From NCBI GenBank assembly GCA_963924555.1, contig OZ004584.1, positions 1,735,001-1,799,000 on the forward strand: a DNA stretch of 64,000 nucleotides, in the 5' to 3' direction. The notes under the pieces are model-generated. The model saw only the letters and a program-made list of their open reading frames with translations. It made no database searches and was not told the DNA's origin. Source of the stretch: Crambe crambe. Its lineage: Eukaryota > Porifera > Demospongiae > Poecilosclerida > Crambeidae. Each line of letters begins with the position of its first letter. Within the stretch, counting starts at the first letter, position 1. Positions 42,525-52,624 of the stretch are shown here, in pieces. The position numbers and the translations under genes are program-made.

Positions 42525-45500
42525 TCAACCAATTTTTGTCAGTGGTTTCGACTTGTCTGTTACTGCAATGTATGTAGTACTTGGGAAGTCTTTGGTTAAA
42601 TCATGTGGTGCTGGTATATTAGTTTCAATAATATTATTTTCGTTAGAAGTCTTCCTCTTGCGTTTCACAATTATAGCAATCTTCATGCCAAGGTAATAGA
42701 CTATGAGAGCTATAAAAACCAGGAGCGCTAATGAGATCAGAATGTAAGAAACTATTGCTTGGTCACGCTGTTCATTTCCAGATCCGATAACATACTCATT
42801 CCATCCGACTAAGAGTAATAAGTTAGACATGTAAAACGCTTCGATCATTGTGATAAAACGATTATGATAAAGGCCTCCAAGATTCCACATGATGCCTAAG
42901 ACAGCTATGCCTAATGATGCTATGATAAGCAAGTTCAGCCTTTGATTGCCAAGTATGTTAAGTTGATATATCAGTACGAACAGACACCTTGCAAGTAGCA
43001 TCATTCCAGTCCACCATCTGAATGATTTTTTGTAGGGTTTCTGATAAATGCTGGTAATGAAAGATAATTTCATTCGTAGGAAAATTCTTCTAGTCTTTTT
43101 GAGCACACTAAGAGGGTATTCGAAGAGTATAAGGAGTGTGAAGGGAATAATAAGTAGAACAAGTAAGAGTGTAGCTATAACAGATAGTATAGCATGTTTT
43201 CCAGACATGTATGGTATGTTACCATCATAAAGCCAGACCTTATTGGTGCTTCCTAGACTAGAACTGATGGATGTAAAAGAGAGGATCTCTGCTACAATAC
43301 GCAGTACTTTGGTGTATGAAAGAAGAACCAATGTAGCAATGACAGCTGTGATGTTTCTGCCGACAAACTTGGCTCCAATTGTTGAGTACTGACTAAAGAG
43401 AGACAGAAGCAGTGCTAAAAAGATAACATAAATCGGAAATAAATATTGCAGCCAGATGCGTGAGTAAGCATCCATTCCATTGTAGAAACACATCTCTATT
43501 CCCAGGTCTAGATTTAGCCAAGATATGAGAACAGTGACTGCATTGATGCTATTCGGAGGAAAGAATATTGATCTATGAATGTGGACTATATTTGCATACC
43601 AGAGGACGCTATTAAATGTTCCTTTCGAGACAGTGAGATCGCCACAAAGCATCGCAACAACCAGCATAAGTCCACCAGTTACAAATATCACTGTTACGAG
43701 GATTGAATACAAATTAGAGCACCTCTTACAATAATTACTACCAAAGACAACACTCAGGCCTTTAATACAACGTCCGCATAAAGTACCTGAAAATCCAGTC
43801 ATGCACTGTGAGTTTGTATTGTTCAAATAGAAAGTTGTAGTGGCACTTTTGCACTTATGCAGAGGGCAGTTATTGTGAGCTAAAAACTCTCTACTGTATT
43901 TGCGATATCCAATCCAGACACTAGCAGGTGCTTGGAAGAGCAAATGTTCAAGAAAACACGATACACCTCTGTCTTTAAGAAATCCGGTACATGAACACAT
44001 CAGCGATTCATCAAGTACAAAACCTTCTGGACATCTTCTTGTACTGACAACCACTTTCCTATCTGTAGTGCTTTGTGGATTTACTGATAACGAAATTTCA
44101 AATTCCTTTTCTTCTTGACCGTGGATTGTGAAGTTGAGATGATTGCATACGACATCAAGTTGCTGGGTTGATTCAGCCTCTATTAATCTTGCCACTTTCA
44201 TGTTTGATAGCACACTTCTTATGACAGATGGAGTGGTCCCATTCAATTGTCCCACTGCCACGGCAGGTATGTACACCCTTTCACCCGGATAGGCATAGAC
44301 TTCCCATTGATCCAATCCACATTGCGGCACACCATTCACGCAGAAGCAGAGAAATCTAACTTCCGAGGTCACTTCTGTGAGGGATCTGTTCCATGGTACG
44401 TCGAATATCTCCATGAATGTTGACAGTCCAGATTGAGGCTGTGGTCTTCCTATACAACCTCTTACTACACATGTGTCGAGGCTCCCACCGAAAATAGAAT
44501 TTCCTGATATAGCAGCGGAATTATTTCTTAATATAAACCCACCCATTGAAAGATCACTATCACATGGATTTATATCTAAATTGAAAAAGCAATGTGGTTT
44601 TTTAATCAGATCCAGTCTTGGTTCAGTAATGAAGAACGCTCCCCCACTTAATGTTGCCATGTTATCAGCAATTTGTACTGTGGCTCCTGTTGAATGAGAA
44701 AGTTCCATAAGCACAAGGTCTAACTTCAGTGCTCCTCCATCTATCCCCGTGTTACCTACAATCATGTTAGTTCCATTGAATATCAGTGAAATGACTTTCA
44801 AAGCACTTATGCCCCTTAGCTGGTTATGCTTAATCTTGCACTTATAGCATCTTACGATTCCTATATATTCGATGTGAAGAGAAGAAATGTGAGGCTGATG
44901 CATGTAAGAGATAAGAGGATGATTCAATTGTGGATGTGGAAGGAGTGTATTATTGATGATGCTTGTGTTATGAAGCTCTATCCGCACATCATACTGACGG
45001 TTGCCCTCAGTCCCAAGTATAGAGAATATTGAATCATAGCCTGAATTATCACTAATGGTGCAATCTCTTAAAATCATAGAAGCAAAAATTCTTTTATCTC
45101 TTGCTATGTATGTGTCGACTAAAATCCCACTGGCTGTAAATGCTTCATTATTTCTAAATTCACTGTCAAGTATCCGTATGTTCTTACTCACACTTTGATG
45201 AATATCCATTTTCTTTTTCTCATCCACATGGCCGTAAACAATCGTGAGTCCTCCTGATTTTGCAGAGTTTGAAAAATATGGGAAGTGAGTATTTCCTCCA
45301 AGGAACTTACTTGAATTTATTGTAACCGAATAGTTCGACCCAAGATGATCATGCATGTAAATGACAGCATTTGCTCCGCTGTGACCAATATTGCTCATGA
45401 TTTTGCAGTGTATGACCCTGACTGAACTGCTGTATTCAGTATGTCCAAGGAAAATGCTCAACCCTCCTGCAGCGTAGGTATAATTAGCATCGAATCTGAG

Positions 45501-46292
45501 TTGGGTATCCAAATTAACACCATTGGTGATGGAAGTGTGGGATATCACAGTCTTTGTAATCCGGGGGGAGTGAGACTGAACACCGTTTTGTAGTATAATA
45601 ACCAGATTTCCTCCTGTGCAATTTGAGTCTCTATCAGAATTGGACAATGATATGTCCCCACAGCATTGTGAGTTTACATACTTATCTGAATAACAGTCTA
45701 GAGATCTGTAGTTGTTATAGGAAAATTCTGAATATGAAATAGTCAGACCCATGATATCAACAGTGACCAGGCCGTATCCACTGCTGTCACTAACTTTAAC
45801 CTTGGTGAAGTTTATATTGTATCCATTCAATAGAAGAATAGCCATTTTCGTTCCGGTTCTCATGAAAAAACTTGAACCAATTTCATTCTTATGAAATGCC
45901 ATTTGATGCACTCTTTCTGGCAGCATTGTTCCACACATACTGAAGTTCAGCCCATATATCCTTAAGTTGGCTACATTTATGAAGGCAAATGCAGTATTGG
46001 ATACACAGTGTATCAGGGCGTTGTTTCCAACCATCTCTAAACTGGTGATGTTGCTGATAACGAAGATATTCCATTCGCTTCTAATTTCGTACTTTTTGCT
46101 GGTGAAATTCAGCGTTGTGTATGACATAAAGCAGGATGTGGAATTATTCAAGCACTCTGCCAGTGTACGACAATTCTGCTTCTCCTCATTGCACGATGAG
46201 TTTACGATTTCGATGGCACTATAACCAAACGTGCAGGAAGATACATGCACCATCATCAATAGGAAAAACCATTCTCTTAAAAACTGTGCCAT
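42525..46292 (-). CDS. Giant beta-helix ectodomain / multi-span membrane protein (1255 aa)
   Basis: Single-exon 1255-residue protein. A signal peptide is likely (MAQFLREWFFLLMMVHVSSC). Residues about 30-740 form a long N-glycosylation-rich ectodomain with repeated short Asn/Gly/Ser strands (for example NIGHSGANAVIYM, NNEAFTASGILVDT, GNTGIDGGALKLDL, ATLSGGAFFI), the pattern of a right-handed parallel beta-helix. Residues about 800-862 are Cys-rich (CPLHKCK..., CMTGFSGTLCGRC, SNYCKRCSN), EGF-like. Residues about 863-1211 hold roughly nine hydrophobic segments with the conserved words SKGTFNSVLWYANIVHI, ISWLNLDLGIEMCFYNGMDA and FRWWTGMMLLARCLF. A cytoplasmic tail of about 45 residues is basic then Thr/Asp-rich. 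I know similar uncharacterised proteins from sponges and cnidarians but no named function; a receptor or channel is inferred. The paralogue is at 47613-51320. Confidence 0.8.
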   Translation of the reverse strand: MAQFLREWFFLLMMVHVSSCTFGYSAIEIVNSSCNEEKQNCRTLAECLNNSTSCFMSYTTLNFTSKKYEIRSEWNIFVISNITSLEMVGNNALIHCVSNTAFAFINVANLRIYGLNFSMCGTMLPERVHQMAFHKNEIGSSFFMRTGTKMAILLLNGYNINFTKVKVSDSSGYGLVTVDIMGLTISYSEFSYNNYRSLDCYSDKYVNSQCCGDISLSNSDRDSNCTGGNLVIILQNGVQSHSPRITKTVISHTSITNGVNLDTQLRFDANYTYAAGGLSIFLGHTEYSSSVRVIHCKIMSNIGHSGANAVIYMHDHLGSNYSVTINSSKFLGGNTHFPYFSNSAKSGGLTIVYGHVDEKKKMDIHQSVSKNIRILDSEFRNNEAFTASGILVDTYIARDKRIFASMILRDCTISDNSGYDSIFSILGTEGNRQYDVRIELHNTSIINNTLLPHPQLNHPLISYMHQPHISSLHIEYIGIVRCYKCKIKHNQLRGISALKVISLIFNGTNMIVGNTGIDGGALKLDLVLMELSHSTGATVQIADNMATLSGGAFFITEPRLDLIKKPHCFFNLDINPCDSDLSMGGFILRNNSAAISGNSIFGGSLDTCVVRGCIGRPQPQSGLSTFMEIFDVPWNRSLTEVTSEVRFLCFCVNGVPQCGLDQWEVYAYPGERVYIPAVAVGQLNGTTPSVIRSVLSNMKVARLIEAESTQQLDVVCNHLNFTIHGQEEKEFEISLSVNPQSTTDRKVVVSTRRCPEGFVLDESLMCSCTGFLKDRGVSCFLEHLLFQAPASVWIGYRKYSREFLAHNNCPLHKCKSATTTFYLNNTNSQCMTGFSGTLCGRCIKGLSVVFGSNYCKRCSNLYSILVTVIFVTGGLMLVVAMLCGDLTVSKGTFNSVLWYANIVHIHRSIFFPPNSINAVTVLISWLNLDLGIEMCFYNGMDAYSRIWLQYLFPIYVIFLALLLSLFSQYSTIGAKFVGRNITAVIATLVLLSYTKVLRIVAEILSFTSISSSLGSTNKVWLYDGNIPYMSGKHAILSVIATLLLVLLIIPFTLLILFEYPLSVLKKTRRIFLRMKLSFITSIYQKPYKKSFRWWTGMMLLARCLFVLIYQLNILGNQRLNLLIIASLGIAVLGIMWNLGGLYHNRFITMIEAFYMSNLLLLVGWNEYVIGSGNEQRDQAIVSYILISLALLVFIALIVYYLGMKIAIIVKRKRKTSNENNIIETNIPAPHDLTKDFPSTTYIAVTDKSKPLTKIG

Positions 46293-46432
46293 GACAGAAG
46301 CTAGGCAACTGAGTGGATATGTAACAGCTAGCTAGCTAGTAGAATCTTAAGGAGTCAACGTTATTTGGGAGGGCAACCAAAAGGCAAATGCTTTTGTATG
46401 CATTGTAGGCTGCCTCCCAAATGGCTCTTTTG

Positions 46433-47560
46433 TAAACCCAGAGACTGATTCATCAGAGTAGCTAAGTTATTGGCTATAATAACAGATAGTGTATACAGTA
46501 TACTAGGTATTCATCAGAAGGATAACTTTTATTTCTATTCAATCCAAATCCCCCAAAGTTAGCATTATCATTAAATACAATTATTGATTCATCCTTCCAA
46601 TGGATTCAGGCAGTCAATAGTTATGAGAAAAACATTAGGCCACAAGATTCAAATCCAAATCCCAAAGTCATTATCATTGATTTGATTATCCTTCCAATGA
46701 TGATTCTATTGATCTATTCAGCCTATAATAGTACATAACTGTTATGACAACAATAATTATTAATGTTCCCAGAATGAAACAAAATCTCTCCTGCTTCACA
46801 TACATGTATGTAGTTACAGACAGAAATATCAAGTACATGTATTGAGAGAGACCTGAGCACATTCTAACAAACAGAGGTAAAAAGGATTCAGTGAAAAATA
46901 GTTATAGCTAACACACAAGAAAGCAGGATGTGGAATTATTCAAGCACTCTGCAAGTGTACAACAATTCTGTTTCTCCTCATTGCATGATGAGTTTACAAT
47001 TTGCATTGTAGGCTGCCTCTTTTGTAAACCCAGAGACTGGTTCATCAGAGTGGCTTAGTTATCGGCTATAATAACGGATAATCCTATGATAATTTCTCAT
47101 GCAATAACAAGAAAGTGTATACAGTTCACTAGACAAACACCAAGTATTCATCAGAAGGACAACTTTTATTTCTATTCAATCCAAATCCCCCAAAGTTAAT
47201 GTTATCATTAAATACAATTATTGATTCATCCCTCCAATGGATTCAGGCAGTCAATAGTTATGAGAAAAACATTAGGTCATTGAAAGGACAAGATTTAAAA
47301 AAACTTCTATTCAAATCCAAATCCCAAAGTCATTATCATTGATTTGATTATCCGAATAAAATATGATTCTATTGATCTATTCAGCGTATAGCTAATAGTT
47401 ATGACAACAATTAATGTTCCCAGAATGAAATAAAATCTCTCTTGCTTCACATATATGTAGTTACAGACAGAAATATCAAGTACATGTATTGAAAGAAACC
47501 TGAGCACATTCTAACGAGCAGAGGTGAAAAGGTTGAAGAAGGATTCAGTGAAAAAATTAA
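46433..47560. repeat. Tandem duplication between the two large genes
   Basis: About 46432-46900 and 47020-47510 are direct copies (shared words TTCATCAGAGT, CTATTCAATCCAAATCCCCC, CCAATGGATTCAGGCAGTCA). Between them, 46921-47010 is a piece of the N-terminal coding region of the 1255-residue gene (AGGATGTGGAATTATTCAAG...). The unit therefore began inside that gene and ended upstream of it. No complete gene in the region. Confidence 0.8.
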
Positions 47561-47612
47561 TAGTTAACACACAAGATGAGAAAGTTATTTTTTACGAATA
47601 GTTATTAATCTT

Positions 47613-50600
47613 TTAGCTAGTTTCAAGTAATATTTCCCTCATATTATTACTCTCGTCCTTAGCACAAATCACTTTAGACACACTTTCACTGTTCTTATGA
47701 GTGGGCTGAATATTTTCTTCATCTCTTTTTCGGGAGAGACACTTGTCTCTAATATTTGAATAGAAATTACATGCAGTGATGCATACAAAGACCAAGAAAG
47801 CAGATCCAATTAATACATATGTGACGATCCTTTGGTCAGTGTGATAATTAGCCAAGTCTTGCCTGTTATAAGCTGTCCAACCTGAGAGTAGGCCCAAATT
47901 TACAATGTAAAATGATTCAATGACATTAACATACTTCTCCTTATATATTGTGCCGGCATTCCACATCACTCCTAACAGGAGAACACAAACAGAGAATACA
48001 ATCTCCAAGTTAAGTCGACGATCACCGAGAATGTTCAAAATAAAAACAAGTAGAAGTATGCTACGAATCAGAAGCATCGATCCTGTCCACCATCTAAAGT
48101 GTGTTTTGTAGGGACCTTGGTATGCATGGATAAGAGGTGTTAACCTGTACCGCAGCATTTGAGTGGCAAATTTCGACTGCAAAGGGTATTCACACAGGAG
48201 AATCAACACAAATGGTACTATGAACCCAATGAATGCCAAAATGGCTGCAACACATAGAACGATATGCTTTCCATTCATGAATGCTACATTTCCATCAAAC
48301 AACCAAACTGTAAAGGACCCGTTTTCGTATCTGATGAAAGTAGATGACCACGTCTCAATAATAACTCGTTGGATCTTAGTGTACGAGAGCAGGAGTAACG
48401 TCGCTAGGACTTGAATGGCATTGTCACCAAATATTTTTGTCGTGTATGACGAATACTTTCCAAAAACAATGACAACAAGAACTAAGAGTATGATGTAAGC
48501 AGGGAAGGCATATTGCAACCAAGTTCGTGCATAGACATCCATTCCATCGTAGAAACATGTCTCGATTCCCAAATCGAGGTTCAGCCAAGCTATAAAAATG
48601 GTTATTGGGTTAGTATGACCAATCGGGAAGAATGAGGAATTGTTTATGCGAACTATGTTGGCGTAAAAGATAAGAGCATTGAAGGTCCCTTTGGATATTG
48701 TGAAGTCACCGTATATCATGACCAGAACTAACATGAGCCCAGCCACAAGGAAAAACACCAACAATGCTAAATATTGATTGGAACATTTCTTGCAAGATGA
48801 TGTTCCAAATACAGCACTCAAGTTCTTACTGCAACCTCCACAGAGAATACCTGAGTGGCCATCTTGGCATAATGAATCTGTATCGTTTAGTGTAAAGTTG
48901 ATCACACCTTGTTTACAGTAACCTAGTGGGCATGAAGGATGTGCCAGAATCAGATTTCTGTCTCTATTGTATCCGATCCATACTGGGAAGGGTCGCTGGA
49001 ATTGCTGATTGTTGATGCTACACTTGAGATTGAAACCACGCAGAAAAAAGTTGCAATCACACGACTTTGTGTTTAGATCCAGGGTGAAACCAACAGGACA
49101 GGGAGCTGTGTATACTTCAATCATGAGTACAATGCTATTTGGAAGGTGACTTTTATCATAACTGGTCTGGACTCCAATAGTAACGAGCTCCTTCTCCCTG
49201 CTGCTAAGGGTAAAGTTGAGCTGATTACAGACAGTAAGTAACTGTTGAGCTTCTTGTTGAATGCCGAGTGTAACTGGAGCTGAACTGTTGATAATGTGGC
49301 TGACAGCAGTGCCTGGTGTCGACCCATTCAGCTGACCAACTGCCACTGCAGGGAAGGAGAAAGTCTGACCAGGAAAGGTGCTTAAACTCAGCACCGTTCG
49401 CCCACAGTCTGGCTTCTCTTTTTTGCAGAAGCACAATCTCTGGATAGTTGATGTCACTTCTGTCAAAGAATGATTGAAAGGAATATCAAACAGTGCATTA
49501 AAAGCAGCATATCCGTTTCTGAATCTTGTACTTTCTAAGTAACATCGATCGATATGTCCACCAAAGATAGAATTTCCAGACACGTTTGCTTCATTTCCCC
49601 TCAAAATAATTTGGGGTTGTGTAACATTTCTTGAATAGTCAGCAACAAAAAAACAGCTTAAAATCCTGTCTTCAAATGACTTGACAAATATACCACCTCC
49701 TCGATCTTCAGCTGTGTTATTTAAAATAAACAGGAAAGATGAGGGTTGGATTATTAAAGTACTACTGTACAACTTCAAGCCACCTCCATTATCTGCAATG
49801 TTATTAGAGATTGTGTTAACCCCAAACCAACTAACTGATCCAGTCTTTGAAGCATGAAATCCTCTCATTGAATTCTCTACAATTCTTATGTCGACCAGTT
49901 TTAAATCAATCATTCTGTTGACATACAAAGTTGAGTTAGAAAGTTCTCCATCAAATCTTGAATTGAACGTCAGTTTGTGGGGCTTGTTGGCACGAATTCG
50001 AGTGTCATTGATAATTAGAGAGAGGAAATTACTGATTTGCTTGATTTCTTCAGTTTGTATCTCTTCGGCTCTGATAATGGAAGCATAGCCGTAGTTATCT
50101 ATAAAATCACTATTATAGAGATGTACCACTGACTTCACTTGGAACTCAATTTCAGTATCAATGGTGGACTCGATATACAATGCTCCACCATACACACCAG
50201 AATTATTCGCAAATGTGCAGTTGTTTATAAGCAAATGCCTATCGGAAGATATTGGAGCTATTTCATAGGAATTTCCTTGCACAGCCCAGAAGCAATGCAC
50301 TCCACCAGTGATGGATAAATCAGCATAGAACTTCACATCAGAGTTTCCATTAAAGATCGTTGTATTGAGAAACTCAATATACGAGTTATTGGATGCCAGA
50401 ACGTAAACCACAGCATTCCCAGCATTATGTCCAGTATTGGAATCGAATATGCTGTCTCTGACTACAATGTCAACGGTGTAAGCCAGCTGTTGTGTCGAAA
50501 TACTCAGACCTCCAGCAGCTTCTATGTTTGAAAAGGTCTCCCAATACAGTAAGTTGACACCATGTTTTACTACAACTGTTGAAATATCTAGTTGGTGTAT

Positions 50601-51320
50601 GCCAGACAAGCAGAACTTACAGTCTTCATACAATACAACCATATTCCCTCCAGAGCATCCCACATTATCAGGATTCTTGCAAGAGTCGAAGTTATCCTGA
50701 TATTGCCCTATAGCTCCAAAGTTACTATATGCCACTACAGAATTAGATATGCTTGACCTTCCCAGTAGATTCACAGCAAAGAACCCATAGCCAGTGCTGT
50801 TTCTGATGCTCACATGGCTGATATTGACATTGTACGAGTGAACTATCATTACAGCTACACTGGTTCGTAAAAATGCTCTCGGGTCTTGTGATGGAAGCAC
50901 ATCTGCCCAGAATGTGCACTCTCTGACACTGTTAGTATCCACCACTACACCACAGTTGCTAAACTTCAAATCATATATTTGAAGGCCATCTATTTGATAA
51001 AATAGAAAGCCAACTTCATTTCTGCATTTTATTGTAGTATTTGATCCATGAAATCTTAAATTGGCTATGTTTGAAACGTTACTCATACCAGTGAGGGCTC
51101 CAGTTGAATAAGTGCCAGGTTGAAAATGTAGGGAAGTGTTGGTCAAGAAGCAGCCAGCAATATCCAAGAAGCATTGTGATAGAGTCAAGCAACGAAAACT
51201 CGAGTCATTACAACGGCTGTCAAAATCAATTTTCACTTCAATATTATTATTCTCACTTGTTACTACAAAGTTACTCTGAGGCAGGAAGAGAACCAAAAGC
51301 ATTAACAAATACATTCTCAA
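47613..51320 (-). CDS. Giant beta-helix ectodomain / multi-span membrane protein (1235 aa)
   Basis: Single-exon 1235-residue paralogue of the 42525-46292 gene, clearly diverged throughout. The signal peptide is MRMYLLMLLVLFLPQSNFVV. The ectodomain has beta-helix-like rungs (NTGHNAGNAVVYVL, NNSGVYGGALYIES, NIADNGGGLKLYSS, NTAEDRGGGIFVKS) and many Asn-X-Ser/Thr sites. The Cys-rich junction reads CPLGYCKQGV..., CQDGHSGILCGGC, TSSCKKCSN. About nine hydrophobic segments follow, with the family words SKGTFNALIFYANIVRI, IAWLNLDLGIETCFYDGMDV, LLLLSYTKIQRVI and FRWWTGSMLLIRS. A charged cytoplasmic tail ends the protein. Conservation is strongest in the membrane part and Cys-rich junction, weaker in the helix, as expected if the ectodomain contacts variable ligands. 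Likely plasma membrane. Function unknown. Confidence 0.8.
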   Translation of the reverse strand: MRMYLLMLLVLFLPQSNFVVTSENNNIEVKIDFDSRCNDSSFRCLTLSQCFLDIAGCFLTNTSLHFQPGTYSTGALTGMSNVSNIANLRFHGSNTTIKCRNEVGFLFYQIDGLQIYDLKFSNCGVVVDTNSVRECTFWADVLPSQDPRAFLRTSVAVMIVHSYNVNISHVSIRNSTGYGFFAVNLLGRSSISNSVVAYSNFGAIGQYQDNFDSCKNPDNVGCSGGNMVVLYEDCKFCLSGIHQLDISTVVVKHGVNLLYWETFSNIEAAGGLSISTQQLAYTVDIVVRDSIFDSNTGHNAGNAVVYVLASNNSYIEFLNTTIFNGNSDVKFYADLSITGGVHCFWAVQGNSYEIAPISSDRHLLINNCTFANNSGVYGGALYIESTIDTEIEFQVKSVVHLYNSDFIDNYGYASIIRAEEIQTEEIKQISNFLSLIINDTRIRANKPHKLTFNSRFDGELSNSTLYVNRMIDLKLVDIRIVENSMRGFHASKTGSVSWFGVNTISNNIADNGGGLKLYSSTLIIQPSSFLFILNNTAEDRGGGIFVKSFEDRILSCFFVADYSRNVTQPQIILRGNEANVSGNSIFGGHIDRCYLESTRFRNGYAAFNALFDIPFNHSLTEVTSTIQRLCFCKKEKPDCGRTVLSLSTFPGQTFSFPAVAVGQLNGSTPGTAVSHIINSSAPVTLGIQQEAQQLLTVCNQLNFTLSSREKELVTIGVQTSYDKSHLPNSIVLMIEVYTAPCPVGFTLDLNTKSCDCNFFLRGFNLKCSINNQQFQRPFPVWIGYNRDRNLILAHPSCPLGYCKQGVINFTLNDTDSLCQDGHSGILCGGCSKNLSAVFGTSSCKKCSNQYLALLVFFLVAGLMLVLVMIYGDFTISKGTFNALIFYANIVRINNSSFFPIGHTNPITIFIAWLNLDLGIETCFYDGMDVYARTWLQYAFPAYIILLVLVVIVFGKYSSYTTKIFGDNAIQVLATLLLLSYTKIQRVIIETWSSTFIRYENGSFTVWLFDGNVAFMNGKHIVLCVAAILAFIGFIVPFVLILLCEYPLQSKFATQMLRYRLTPLIHAYQGPYKTHFRWWTGSMLLIRSILLLVFILNILGDRRLNLEIVFSVCVLLLGVMWNAGTIYKEKYVNVIESFYIVNLGLLSGWTAYNRQDLANYHTDQRIVTYVLIGSAFLVFVCITACNFYSNIRDKCLSRKRDEENIQPTHKNSESVSKVICAKDESNNMREILLETS

Positions 51321-51370
51321 AGCTCAGTAATTCTATGGTCAAAAGGCTGTATGCACTTGCTTATATGTAG

Positions 51371-51841
51371 CTAAACATACAAACTGCCACATAATATTGT
51401 TGATAAATTTTCATAATGAAAATATCAGTCAAATGAAGCTAGCTATGTATATACTTTGGGAATAACTACTGTAGTTATAGCCACGTATTTCTGCATGGGA
51501 ATAACTTTTGGTAGCTGTACTTTGGGAATTGTAGTGATTTCTCCAGATCTGAGGGATATTAGCTACATGTCCAAATGATAGCGATTAGAGTTGTATCTTC
51601 ACGCAGGTAGCAAGCTAGTCTTGCAAAGAAGAGCTTAGTTGATTAGAATACACGAATTATAGTACAATCACAGACTGAGCATGCCCGGTATAAAGTTAAT
51701 GATTACATAATTTTGAAATGGAGATACCACGATTAATGATGACTGATTAGCTATTTTAATTCTTTTGCCATGAGACTCACTCTCCAGAAAAATTGAATGT
51801 TAATGTTAAAGAATTTCCTTACAAGTCTTTAATGCATGGAT
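51371..51841. promoter_or_regulatory. Upstream flank of the 1235-aa gene, partly copied at 61.3-61.6 kb
   Basis: Matches 61327-61620 in blocks (ATGGTCAAAAGGCTGTA, ATACTTTGGGAATA, TTACATAATTTTGAAATGGA). A GCATGCCCGGTATAAAG block lies on the plus strand near 51678-51695, like the LSM5 TATA block, upstream of the plus-strand relic at 51842. No gene seen. Confidence 0.45.
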
Positions 51842-52456
51842 ATACATTATGTAAAGAATAAGACTGAACTGGACATTACAGTTAACGTTACTGCTTCAAA
51901 CTTGAACCAGCAATCTATAACAAATGATTGCATGTTATTGGCATATACAATTCACAGTCGCAACTCTGGAATGATTTTATAAACAACATAAGCATCTTTG
52001 AGCTTGATAACACATGCAAACCACCCCAGTGTTGGTGCCTAGTGCAAGATGGAAAGCCTCACCGTTTAGTCTCTAACACATCAGGGTCTTACATGTTCAT
52101 AGTAAGGAATACTACAATTCATAGTGATGCTAACATAGAATATTCTATCATTGGGACTGAGTATTACTATGACCTCAGTGACCTGCTCCATCAAAGAAGG
52201 AACAGACAGATGCAACTTTGGAATCTTGCAGTCTCAAGATATAATTCTAGCTCTCTCACCACCAAATGATCCCCCCTATAGTCAAGGAGATTACTACTTG
52301 GAACTGGAATATGAAACAGTGGTCCCACATGCTGAAATAAGGAACTCATTGACTGTTTTTGTGTGTCTCTGGTCTACAGCAGGTGCAGTGCTGATACTTT
52401 TAATGTTGATGGGAATTATTTTGTTTGTAGGAGCTCGAAAAAATAGTTGTCATTAG
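51842..52456 (+). pseudogene. Single-pass membrane protein relic, two frameshifts
   Basis: Three consecutive segments in different frames look coding: MDIHYVKNKTELDITVNVTA (from 51836-51842); then FELDNTCKPPQCWCLVQDGK through YSIIGTEYYYDLS; then CSIKEGTDRCNFGILQSQDI with PPNDPPYSQGDYYLELEYET and a terminal membrane helix TVFVCLWSTAGAVLILLMLM. Shifts fall near 51955 and 52180. The layout is an N-glycosylated, Cys-containing ectodomain, one membrane span and a short tail (ARKNSCH). No family recognised. Spacing is too tight for introns, so it is a decayed gene or has sequence errors. Confidence 0.45.
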
Positions 52457-52624
52457 TACTAGCTATATATTTCTTATTAAATATCTTAAACTTCCAGAGC
52501 CGTGATTAATATTGTGATAGATTTCATAGTTAATCAATGTAGTTGGCACTCTGATGCATGACGCACACAAAGCCAGATATCCATAATAGCTAGATGCAGC
52601 ATACGTATGAATGATTCTAGCAAG

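Larger units (their letters stand above)
37761..46432. repeat. Triplicated segment, copy 3 (intact)
   Basis: Direct copy of 11001-19004 at a distance of 26,760 bp, very nearly identical over long stretches. It contains complete versions of all four genes. The junctions are sharp: GCAAATCTCTTAGAATAACA at the left, and CTCCCAAATGGCTCTTTTG at the right. Confidence 0.92.
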
